Shown here: positions 53,932-61,308 of the stretch, piece by piece
Layout: the number at the start of each line of letters is the position of its first letter
How positions within the stretch are numbered: position 1 is the stretch's first letter
Assembly (NCBI RefSeq): GCF_039888675.1
Contig: NZ_JBDQQR010000001.1
Coordinates: 1,054,001-1,118,000 of the forward strand
Source: Mesorhizobium sp. CAU 1732
GTDB lineage: Bacteria > Pseudomonadota > Alphaproteobacteria > Rhizobiales > Rhizobiaceae
DNA: 64,000 nucleotides
Reading direction: 5' to 3'
Translations under genes and position numbers: made by a program
Notes under the pieces: model-generated
The model's database searches: none
What the model saw: only the letters and a program-made list of their open reading frames with translations
Told to the model about the DNA's origin: nothing

Positions 53932-55050
53932 ATGCAAAGGCGGGAAGCGATTTTGCGCGCGACAGGCATATTACCCGATCGCGATATTGCGGGTCTCTTC
54001 GAGGCCAAAGCGCTGGTGTCCACTGGCGCGCTCGATGACGACCAGATTCAGCCCGCAAGCCTCGACCTGAGGCTGGGGAAGACGGCGTATCGTGTCCGCG
54101 CGAGCTTCTTGCCCGGCCCTGCCAACACGGTCGCTGACAAGCTCGACCGGCTCAAGCTGCATGAAATCGACCTCTCCGCAGGCGCGGTGCTGGAGACGGG
54201 ATGCGTCTACATCGTGCCGCTTCAGGAAACGCTCGCGCTGCCTGACGACGTCTCCGCCTCGGCAAACCCGAAGAGTTCGACCGGTCGTCTCGACATCTTC
54301 ACGCGCGTCATGGCCGATCGCACGCAGGAGTTCGACAAGATCCCTGCCGGCTATCAAGGGCCACTGTGGATCGAAGTCAGCCCACGCACCTTTCCGATCG
54401 TCGTGCGTGCCGGTTCGCGGCTGTCGCAGATACGGTTCCGGAAGGGCAACGCACTCCTGACTGAACCCGAACTGCACGGCGTGCACGAGCGCTCCACCTT
54501 GGTGGCTGCGGAAAACCCCAATATTTCCGGCGGCGGGATAGCCCTGTCGATCGACCTGAACGGCAACGCAGATGGCCTCATCGGCTACCGCGGCAAGCAT
54601 CACACCGCGGTCGTCGATGTCGACAAGCGCGGCGCGCACGATCTCCACGATTTCTGGGAGCCGCTGCACGCGCGCGGCAAGGGCGAGCTGATCCTCGACC
54701 CGGACGAGTTCTACATCCTCGTCTCACGCGAGGCGGTCCACGTGCCGCCGGACTTCGCAGCAGAGATGACGCCGTTCGACCCGCTCGTCGGCGAGTTTCG
54801 CGTCCACTATGCCGGTTTCTTCGATCCGGGCTTCGGGCACACGTCGGCAGGTGGCACCGGAAGCCGCGCCGTTCTGGAGGTGCGAAGCCACGAGGTGCCG
54901 TTCATCCTGGAGCACGGCCAGATCGTCGGCCGGCTCGTCTACGAGCACATGCTGGGACGCCCCGACAAGCTCTACGGGCTGGATCTGAAATCGAACTATC
55001 AGGCGCAGGGCCTGAAGCTTTCCAAGCATTTCCGCGCGCCTGACGCTTAA
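53932..55050 (+). CDS. dcd: 2'-deoxycytidine 5'-triphosphate deaminase, double-length form
   Basis: 372 residues, about twice the usual 190 of dCTP deaminase, with two dUTPase-like beta domains. The first half has QIQPASLDLRLGKTAYRVRASFLPG and SSTGRLDIFTRVMADRTQEFDKIPAGYQGPLWIEVSPRTFPIVV; the second repeats the pattern near SSRAVLEVRSHEVPFILEHGQIVGRLVYEHM. This long version is the standard one in rhizobia. The frame is open upstream through the palindromic repeat; GGGAGA inside the repeat would be its ribosome site. Confidence 0.88.
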   Translation: MQRREAILRATGILPDRDIAGLFEAKALVSTGALDDDQIQPASLDLRLGKTAYRVRASFLPGPANTVADKLDRLKLHEIDLSAGAVLETGCVYIVPLQETLALPDDVSASANPKSSTGRLDIFTRVMADRTQEFDKIPAGYQGPLWIEVSPRTFPIVVRAGSRLSQIRFRKGNALLTEPELHGVHERSTLVAAENPNISGGGIALSIDLNGNADGLIGYRGKHHTAVVDVDKRGAHDLHDFWEPLHARGKGELILDPDEFYILVSREAVHVPPDFAAEMTPFDPLVGEFRVHYAGFFDPGFGHTSAGGTGSRAVLEVRSHEVPFILEHGQIVGRLVYEHMLGRPDKLYGLDLKSNYQAQGLKLSKHFRAPDA

Positions 55051-55832
55051 AGCGCGTTCCCTTTCAGCGACCGAACCTCTTCCCGCAGCGCCCTGATCTC
55101 CGACAGGATGGCCTCCTGGTCGTCGCGTATATCCGCGCGCTCGGCGCTTTCGTCGGCATCGTGCTGCTCCTGCATCGCCGACACGATGATGCCGATGAAG
55201 AGGTTCAGAACGGCAAAGGACGTCAGCACGATGAAGGGCAGGAAGAAGAGCCACGCATAGGGGTGGACGTCGAGCATGGGCCGCACCGTGCCGGTCGACC
55301 AACTGTCCATCGTCATGATTTCGAAAAGCGTATAGGCTGAACTGCCGAGCGTGCCGAACGTCTCCGGGAACGTCGTACCGAACAGCTTGGTCGCCATCAC
55401 GGCGAAGACATAGAAGACCAGCGAGAGCAGAAGCACGATCGATCCCATGCCCGGCAGTGCGGCCACAAGGCCGCTGACGACGCGCCGCAGCGACGGTACG
55501 ATGCTGATCAGCCTGAGAATGCGCAGGATACGCAGCGCACGCAGAACCGAGAGGCTGCCGGTCGCAGGAATGAGCGCGACCGCGACGACGAAGAAATCGA
55601 ACACACGCCACGGGTCGCGAAAGAACGTCGACCGATAAACGAGAACGCGTGCAACGAGTTCGAGCACGAAGACGGAGAGGATCGCCCGGTCGAGGGCCGT
55701 CAGGAGCGCACCATAGCGCGTCATTATGGTGCTCGACGTCTCCAACCCAAGCGTGATCGCGTTCATCACGATGAGCACGGTGATGACTGCCTCGAAACGG
55801 CGGGATTCAATGAGCGATTTAAGTGCGGCCAC
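55047..55832 (-). CDS. Bacterial voltage-gated cation channel (NaChBac/BacNav family)
   Basis: 261 residues, six membrane helices. S4 voltage sensor RALRILRILRLI near 98-109 with Arg every third residue. Pore helix and selectivity filter FEIMTMDSWSTG near 170-181: TMDSWS replaces the usual TLESWS, so the ring residue is Asp176 instead of Glu. S6 is followed by a C-terminal coiled coil (SEIRALREEVRSLKGNAL). Four subunits should form the channel. Sodium is likely, but filter substitutions can alter selectivity. Confidence 0.9.
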   Translation of the reverse strand: MAALKSLIESRRFEAVITVLIVMNAITLGLETSSTIMTRYGALLTALDRAILSVFVLELVARVLVYRSTFFRDPWRVFDFFVVAVALIPATGSLSVLRALRILRILRLISIVPSLRRVVSGLVAALPGMGSIVLLLSLVFYVFAVMATKLFGTTFPETFGTLGSSAYTLFEIMTMDSWSTGTVRPMLDVHPYAWLFFLPFIVLTSFAVLNLFIGIIVSAMQEQHDADESAERADIRDDQEAILSEIRALREEVRSLKGNAL

Positions 55833-55966
55833 AGCTTGGTTCCGGGGTGGATTCGGTGGTCAACACCTGCCGGTAGCAGCGCGTCGCGTCAAGCGAGCTC
55901 GAAGGTGGAGGCGGGAATTTATCCAGCTTGACGCGCGGCCCCTGATGGCTGACTAATGCCGACGCT

Positions 55967-56040
55967 GCGGGTGTAGCTCAATGGCAGAGCAGAAGCTTCC
56001 CAAGCTTACGACGAGGGTTCGATTCCCTTCACCCGCTCCA
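55967..56040 (+). tRNA. tRNA-Gly (anticodon CCC)
   Basis: Acceptor stem GCGGGTG/CACCCGC, D arm GCTC...GAGC, anticodon loop TTCCCAA giving anticodon CCC, T arm AGGGTTCGATTCCCT, and encoded CCA at 56038-56040. Standard 74-base form. No integrase gene or duplicated 3' end follows, so it is not a visible insertion site here. Confidence 0.95.
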
Positions 56041-56295
56041 GCGTCAACCCAGATTACGTCGGATTCAATGACTGCCCGTCGCGCTTTTAACGCGCGCCTG
56101 CGTACGCTTTTCAAAGCGAATTATGGATTTTCATGCTCCGAAGTCGCGTCAGCGCGCCATGCCGTCCCGGCAAGGCAGATTTGCTATCATTGTTTTGTGA
56201 TCAGGATGAGTGCCAAAGCCAATGGAACACTTTGCGCTGGCGACGATTAGTACAGCACTTGCCAATGCAAGGCAGATTTCAAAAGGAGATTTTCC

Positions 56296-56685
56296 ATGAA
56301 AACGAAGCTCATTGTTGCACTCGCACTTTCGCTTGGAATGGGTAGCGCCGCGTTTGCCCAGACCGTGAATTCCACGACAGGTGAAGTCAACGTCGAGACG
56401 CCTGCCGGCTGGCAGGGCCCAATCGGCGATGCTTTCTACAGCGACATGGAAGCCGGGACCCTGCGTTCGCAGGAAGAGATGACGGCAAACTGGGCCAACC
56501 TCACCACCGAGCAGCAGACTCAGGTGAAGACGGATTGCGACGCCATGGCTGCTGGTCCGCAGACCGAAACAAAGACGGGTGATGTCGCGACTGCTGAAAC
56601 AACCGACGACAACCCGACCGCCAGCACGAACGCCGAGGCTGCCAATGGCATGTCCGACATCTGCGACATGGTTGGCTCCATGTAA
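56296..56685 (+). CDS. Secreted protein of unknown function
   Basis: 129 residues with a clear Sec signal peptide (MKTKLIVALALSLGMGSAAFAQ, cleavage after AFA). The mature part is acidic, Thr/Glu-rich and low in complexity at the C-terminal half, with two cysteines (TDCDAM and SDICDM). AAGGAG lies 8 bp upstream. No family recognised; a small envelope or secreted protein of rhizobia. Confidence 0.78.
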   Translation: MKTKLIVALALSLGMGSAAFAQTVNSTTGEVNVETPAGWQGPIGDAFYSDMEAGTLRSQEEMTANWANLTTEQQTQVKTDCDAMAAGPQTETKTGDVATAETTDDNPTASTNAEAANGMSDICDMVGSM

Positions 56686-56859
56686 TCCTGCTTAAGGATT
56701 AGACCTCCAGTCATGGTTGCGGGCGCGATGGCATTTGCTGTCGCGCCCGAGCCATGTCCGGCACAGGCCGCATGTTGCATTCTGCGCGGTCCCGATCTTG
56801 AAGACGCCACGCTCCGCGCGTATCTGCGGTGCGTCGGATGAGCCGGCAGGAGAATTCGA

Positions 56860-57123
56860 ATGTCCGCGATCAACCGGTTCCTCGGCGACAGCCCGCTGCG
56901 CGTTGTCGTCAAGCTGATCGTGGTGTCGTTTCTGGTTGGCATCGTGATGGCGACGTTCGGCTGGTCGCCATGGGACGTCTATTACGGTGTTCAGGACTTC
57001 TTCGTTGGCATCTGGAACCTCGGCTTTGATGCGCTCTATCGCTTCTGGGGCTACTTGCTCCTCGGCGCGGCGATCGTCATCCCGGCTTTCATCATCCTCA
57101 GGATTCTGAGTTACAGGCGTTAG
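56860..57123 (+). CDS. DUF6460-type small membrane protein
   Basis: 87 residues with two membrane helices (VVVKLIVVSFLVGIVMATFGW and YLLLGAAIVIPAFIILRIL) joined by an aromatic loop. The pattern INRFLGDSPLRVVVKLIVVSFLVGIVM is that of the DUF6460 family of alphaproteobacteria. CAGGAG is the ribosome site. Function unknown. Its 3' end overlaps the HDAC-like gene. Confidence 0.8.
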   Translation: MSAINRFLGDSPLRVVVKLIVVSFLVGIVMATFGWSPWDVYYGVQDFFVGIWNLGFDALYRFWGYLLLGAAIVIPAFIILRILSYRR

Positions 57124-58016
57124 ATGAAGGCGATCGCCGCCTCGAACAGGATGGCATGCCTGTCTGCGAGCGCGTCGATGTCTTTTGAATAGCCGCCCCC
57201 GATCACGCCGCACAACGGGATGCCACGCGTGTGGAAATAGGAGACTACGGCCTCGTCCCGGCGCCGAAGCCCGTCTTTCGTAAGCGACAGGCGGCCGAGC
57301 TTGTCGTCGGCGTGAGGATCGACGCCCGCATTGTAGAAGACAAGCTCAGGCCGGGCATATCGCTCCAACTCGGGCAATAGGTCGTTCAGGCGGGTGACAT
57401 AGTCGTCGTCTTCAACGCCATCCGGCAAGCCGATGTCGAGATCGGATTGCGCCTTTCGGACGGGATAGTTCTTCTCCGCATGCATCGAGAACGTGAAGGC
57501 GCGAGCTTCTCCCTGGAGGATTTCCGCCGTTCCGTCGCCCTGATGGACATCGAGATCGACCACGAGAATGCGTGACACGGTGCCGTCCGCAAGAAGGTTC
57601 GCGCTGGCTACGGCGACGTCGTTGAAGGTGCAGAAGCCGGCACCTTGCGTCCGCCGGGCGTGATGGCTCCCGCCGGCCGTGTTGCAGGCGATGCCGTGCG
57701 ACAGGGCCAGTCTGGCAGCAAGCATCGTTCCTGCGGTGGCGAGCTGCGCGCGCCGTGAAACACGCTCGTCAACCGGAAAGCCGATCTCCCGCTCTATCGC
57801 TTTCGGAACCGTGCAGGCGATGACCTGGGCGACATAATCGTCATCGTGCGCCCTGCCGATCATGGCCGCGCTGGGCAGGTCCGGGACATGGAGATTGTCC
57901 GCCAGCCCGCGCTCCCGAAGCACTTCGAACAGCCGTGCATATTTGCTCATCGGAAACCGATGGTCCGATGGGAAGCGCGCGTCGTAGTCGGGGTGGTGGA
58001 CGATCGGAAGCTGCAT
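57120..58016 (-). CDS. Histone-deacetylase-family (acetoin-utilisation/AcuC-like) amidohydrolase
   Basis: 298 residues. Zinc-dependent HDAC fold: the active-site pairs AGGSHHARR and DLDVHQGDGT and the ligand Asp in FYNAGVDPHADDKLG are retained. Bacterial relatives deacetylate acetylated polyamines or proteins. It starts 9 bp after the pyrD stop, so it belongs to the DUF952-pyrD operon. Confidence 0.9.
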   Translation of the reverse strand: MQLPIVHHPDYDARFPSDHRFPMSKYARLFEVLRERGLADNLHVPDLPSAAMIGRAHDDDYVAQVIACTVPKAIEREIGFPVDERVSRRAQLATAGTMLAARLALSHGIACNTAGGSHHARRTQGAGFCTFNDVAVASANLLADGTVSRILVVDLDVHQGDGTAEILQGEARAFTFSMHAEKNYPVRKAQSDLDIGLPDGVEDDDYVTRLNDLLPELERYARPELVFYNAGVDPHADDKLGRLSLTKDGLRRRDEAVVSYFHTRGIPLCGVIGGGYSKDIDALADRHAILFEAAIAFI

Positions 58017-58025
58017 CTCGGACTT

Positions 58026-59114
58026 TCAGATGGCCACCGATTCCCACTTGGCCAGTGCGGTGTCGCGCAATTCGGATATCGAGTTCAGGCTTTCGCGCTT
58101 CACCAGTTCGGAAAGGCCACGAACGATGCGGCCGGGCAGAGCGGGGCCCGCGTAGATCATGCCGGTGTAGAGCTGGACGAGGTCAGCGCCGGCGCGGATC
58201 TTGTTAGCAGCCGTGTCGGCGGAATCGACCCCCCCGACGCCGATGATCGCGATATCCGGCCCGACCCGCCGCCGCATCCGGGCGAGTACGGCCGTCGATC
58301 GGGCAAACAGCGGTCCACCCGAAACTCCGCCGGCCTCGCGCGCATTCGCGCTTGCGAGCCCGTCACGCGACAGGGTGGTGTTGGACACGATCAAGCCCTC
58401 GATGCGCTTGTCGAGAACTTCGGCAGCGATGTCATCGAGCTCCGGTTCGGTAAGATCGGGCGCGATCTTCAGGAAGATCGGCGTACGCCTGCCTTCGCCG
58501 GCGTGTTGCGCATCGCGCGCCGTCGCGACCGCAGAAAGCAACTCGCCCAGGCTTTCTCGGCTTTGCAGGTTGCGCAGGCCCGGCGTGTTCGGCGACGACA
58601 CGTTCACGGTCAGATACGAGGCAATCGCGGCAAAGCGCTCGACGCCGAGGCGATAGTCGGCGATGCGGTCCGCGCTGTCCTTGTTCGCGCCGATGTTGAC
58701 GCCCACGATCCCTGCTTTTCCGGAACGCGACTGCATGCGGGTCAGGCAGCGCTCGTGCCCTTCATTGTTGAAGCCGAGGCGGTTGATCACAGCGCCATCT
58801 TCCGTCAGGCGGAAAATACGTGGCTTGGGGTTGCCCGGCTGCGGGAGTGGCGTGACCGTACCGACTTCGGCAAAGCCAAAGCCGAGGCCCAGAAGCGCGT
58901 CGGGCACCTCGCCGTTCTTGTCGTAGCCGGCGGCCATTCCCAGCGGGTTCGGAAATGCCAGCCCTGCGACCGTGACGGCGAGGCGTGGGTCGGCGGGTGC
59001 CGTCCGGCACACCGGGATCCCCGTCTTGAGCGCGGCGATCGACATGCCATGCGCCGTTTCGGGATCGAACGCGAAGAGCAGCTTCTGGCCGAGCCGGTCG
59101 AGGCCGGGGATCAT
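58026..59114 (-). CDS. pyrD: Dihydroorotate dehydrogenase (quinone), class 2
   Basis: 362 residues. The N-terminal membrane-associating helix (MIPGLDRLGQKLLFAFDPETAHGMSIAAL), catalytic Ser in VNVSSPNTPGLRNLQ, and the FMN phosphate site IIGVGGVDSADTAANKIRAGADLVQLYTGMIY are class 2 features. It oxidises dihydroorotate with quinone in pyrimidine synthesis at the inner membrane. Its ATG overlaps the stop of the DUF952 gene (ATGA). Confidence 0.94.
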   Translation of the reverse strand: MIPGLDRLGQKLLFAFDPETAHGMSIAALKTGIPVCRTAPADPRLAVTVAGLAFPNPLGMAAGYDKNGEVPDALLGLGFGFAEVGTVTPLPQPGNPKPRIFRLTEDGAVINRLGFNNEGHERCLTRMQSRSGKAGIVGVNIGANKDSADRIADYRLGVERFAAIASYLTVNVSSPNTPGLRNLQSRESLGELLSAVATARDAQHAGEGRRTPIFLKIAPDLTEPELDDIAAEVLDKRIEGLIVSNTTLSRDGLASANAREAGGVSGGPLFARSTAVLARMRRRVGPDIAIIGVGGVDSADTAANKIRAGADLVQLYTGMIYAGPALPGRIVRGLSELVKRESLNSISELRDTALAKWESVAI

Positions 59115-59458
59115 GCGCCAAAATCCGGAAAGCTGTGAGCGCCATTGTCGCCGATCGGCAACGGTTTTGCCCAGACGACCGCGCCGAGGGCGAGATCGCC
59201 ATAAAGATGCGGGAAAAGTGCGCCGCCGCGCGACACCTCGTAGCGCAACGCTTCGCCGAGGGCATCTTCGTCGATGGCGACCAGAAGCAGGCCGCGCTGG
59301 CCTGCGAAGTGCTTGGCCGCGGTTTCCCGCGCCTGTTCGGCGGTCGAAAAATGGATGAACCCGTCGGCGATGTCGACCGGGGCACCGGTGAAGATGCCCT
59401 TGCGTTCGGCCTCGCGCCACAAATCCTGTGGGACGATCTTGTAGATGAGGTTGGTCAT
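59111..59458 (-). CDS. DUF952 family protein
   Basis: 115 residues. LIYKIVPQDLWREAERKGIFTGAPVDIADGFIHFSTAEQARETAAKHFAG and FPHLYGDLALGAVVWAKPLPI are the DUF952 signature (conserved GFIHFS and HLYG). Function unknown. It is the first gene of the operon with pyrD and the HDAC-like gene, translationally coupled to pyrD. Confidence 0.92.
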   Translation of the reverse strand: MTNLIYKIVPQDLWREAERKGIFTGAPVDIADGFIHFSTAEQARETAAKHFAGQRGLLLVAIDEDALGEALRYEVSRGGALFPHLYGDLALGAVVWAKPLPIGDNGAHSFPDFGA

Positions 59459-59597
59459 GCAAAGCGCTATAAGCGCAAAGGACACGCATGAAAAGCAGCG
59501 CGCTCGCGGCGGCACGTCTTGTCCTCAATTTGGGGGCAAATCGCATTTCCGGCACAAATGCGGAGCCTAGTCGAGATCTGTTTCCAAGGAGGGTCCA

Positions 59598-60020
59598 ATG
59601 AGCGACAGACGCATCTACGCCATCGCAGGGTTGGCGGTTCTGATCGGTTCGCCATCGATGGCGCAGGACACCGAGCGCTACCAGATCGAGCGCACCGAGG
59701 ATGGCTATGTCCGGCTCGACACGACCACCGGCAAGATGACGCTGTGCAGGGAGCGCGCCGAGCAACTTGTCTGCACCGTGGCTGCCGAGGAGCGCGCGGC
59801 CTACGATCGCGACATCGACGCGCTCCAGGATCGCGTCGACACGCTCGAAGATCGGATTTCGGCTCTCGAGGACGGTCGGCCCGCCGCCGGCCTGCCGGAC
59901 GACAAGGAGTTCGAGCGCACCATGGGCTACATGGAGCAGTTCATGCGCCGCTTCATGGGCATCGCCAAGGATCTGGAGCGCGATTTCGGTTCCGAGCCGG
60001 CCGACCCCGATCGGACGTGA
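59598..60020 (+). CDS. Exported coiled-coil protein of unknown function
   Basis: 140 residues. Signal peptide ending SPSMAQ, a short beta segment with two cysteines (MTLCRERAEQLVCTVAAEE), then a coiled coil (RDIDALQDRVDTLEDRISALEDG). AAGGAGGG lies 8 bp before the ATG. A family of similar length is widespread in rhizobia. Role unknown; probably periplasmic and oligomeric. Confidence 0.8.
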   Translation: MSDRRIYAIAGLAVLIGSPSMAQDTERYQIERTEDGYVRLDTTTGKMTLCRERAEQLVCTVAAEERAAYDRDIDALQDRVDTLEDRISALEDGRPAAGLPDDKEFERTMGYMEQFMRRFMGIAKDLERDFGSEPADPDRT

Positions 60021-60031
60021 TCGGGGGAAAA

Positions 60032-60430
60032 CTACCGGGGGATGGACTGGAACCCCTGTAGTTCCATGCCGGCGGCCAGCATCAGCGCAGAAATGACGAA
60101 GAGAGCACAAGAGACAGCGAACGCGATCCTTGCGGCCTGTCCGTAGACTTCCCGAAGGACCGCAGCGTAGCGCTTGACGGCCTCCGGCTCGCGTGGGCGC
60201 GTTCGCTCATCGAGATAGATCCAGACTTCGGTATTGCGCGGTTTTTGCCGAAGCACGTAGTGTGCCTTCAGGATCAGGATGCCCGCCATCATGAGCGTCA
60301 GGATCGCGCCGCAGCGAAACGCAGCCGGCGGATCGTAGGCGAACGCAAACATGGTGCAGCCGATGCCAAGCGTGCCGAACATGACTGCGCGCGCCACGCA
60401 CATCACAGCGACCTTGCGAACCATCTCCAT
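60032..60430 (-). CDS. Membrane protein of unknown function
   Basis: 132 residues, three or four membrane helices (VMFGTLGIGCTMFAFAY, CGAILTLMMAGILILKAHYVL, AARIAFAVSCALFVISALMLA). The start at 60430 (MEMVRKVAV) has GGAG 9 bp upstream; ATG 60454 would add eight residues but lacks a site. No family recognised. Confidence 0.75.
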   Translation of the reverse strand: MEMVRKVAVMCVARAVMFGTLGIGCTMFAFAYDPPAAFRCGAILTLMMAGILILKAHYVLRQKPRNTEVWIYLDERTRPREPEAVKRYAAVLREVYGQAARIAFAVSCALFVISALMLAAGMELQGFQSIPR

Positions 60431-60643
60431 GCTGGAACTCCGCAGACGGCCCATTGTCTGTCATGAGCACAGGTCGCGGCAAGTAACTTTCCGGAGAGAC
60501 CGAGAAGTTGCCGCTGGCCGCAGGACTTACGCGCGCGGCAGGCAATGCCCGCCATCATGCTTGCATTGCGCCGACAGGCCCGCATAATCCCCACGCACCG
60601 ACAGCCGAGGGGGGATGCCGGCGCTGGAACTCGGGAGGTTCTC

Positions 60644-61303
60644 TTGCGGCCAGGCTTCACATTCGTCGTTGCGGACGATCATCCGCTCTTCCGCGGCGCG
60701 CTCAAGCAGACGCTCGAAAGCATGGGCGAAGGCAGTCTGGTGCTGGAGGCTGGCGACTTCGAAAGCGTGAAGGTCCTCATCGCCCGCAATTCTGACGCCG
60801 ACCTGATCCTGTTGGATCTGACGATGCCCGGCGCAAGTGGTCTTTCAGGCCTTGTGGCGCTGCGTGGCATCGAGCCGATGGTGCCGATCATCGTCGTCTC
60901 GGCTCATGATGATCCCGTAACTATCAGGCGCGCGATCGAGCTGGGCGCATCGGGGTTCGTCTCGAAATCCGCCAGCATGGAAGAGATCAGGCAGTCCGTT
61001 CAGACTGTTCTGGATGGCGGTGTCGTCGCTCCCGAAGGCATCGAACTGGGAGAGGAGGGCGATCCTGAAATCTCCGATCTCATCGGGCGTATCCAGACGC
61101 TGACGCCGCAGCAGACACGCGTTCTGGGCATGCTCGCGGAGGGGCTTCTGAACAAACAGATCGCCTACGAGCTGAACGTCTCCGAAGCCACGATCAAGGC
61201 GCATGTTTCGGCTGTGTTGCAGAAGCTCGACGTCGACAGCCGCACGCAGGCCGTCATCAAGCTCGGCCGCATCTCCATGGATGCGGTGCAAGGCGCGGCC
61301 TGA
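60644..61303 (+). CDS. NarL/LuxR-family response regulator (CrbR/ErdR-like)
   Basis: 219 residues from a TTG start with GGGAGG 7 bp upstream. The receiver domain has acidic pocket DD at 11-12, phospho-Asp58 in LILLDLTMPG, and Lys in GFVSKSASM. The LuxR HTH (LTPQQTRVLGMLAEGLLNKQIAYELNVSEATIKAHVSAVLQKLDVDSRTQA) fills the C-terminus. Convergent with the SSS-type hybrid kinase, 5 bp apart, the arrangement of the CrbS/CrbR and MxtR/ErdR pairs that activate acetate use. Confidence 0.9.
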   Translation: MRPGFTFVVADDHPLFRGALKQTLESMGEGSLVLEAGDFESVKVLIARNSDADLILLDLTMPGASGLSGLVALRGIEPMVPIIVVSAHDDPVTIRRAIELGASGFVSKSASMEEIRQSVQTVLDGGVVAPEGIELGEEGDPEISDLIGRIQTLTPQQTRVLGMLAEGLLNKQIAYELNVSEATIKAHVSAVLQKLDVDSRTQAVIKLGRISMDAVQGAA

Positions 61304-61308
61304 CGATC

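Noticed and set aside
56082..56098. CGCGC/GCGCG hairpin after tRNA-Gly as terminator
   Set aside because: Short stem without a following T tract; any tRNA terminator is not clear from the sequence.
55967..56295. tRNA-Gly as attachment site of an integrated element
   Set aside because: No integrase, no duplicated tRNA 3' end and no change of gene type downstream; only small conserved envelope genes follow.
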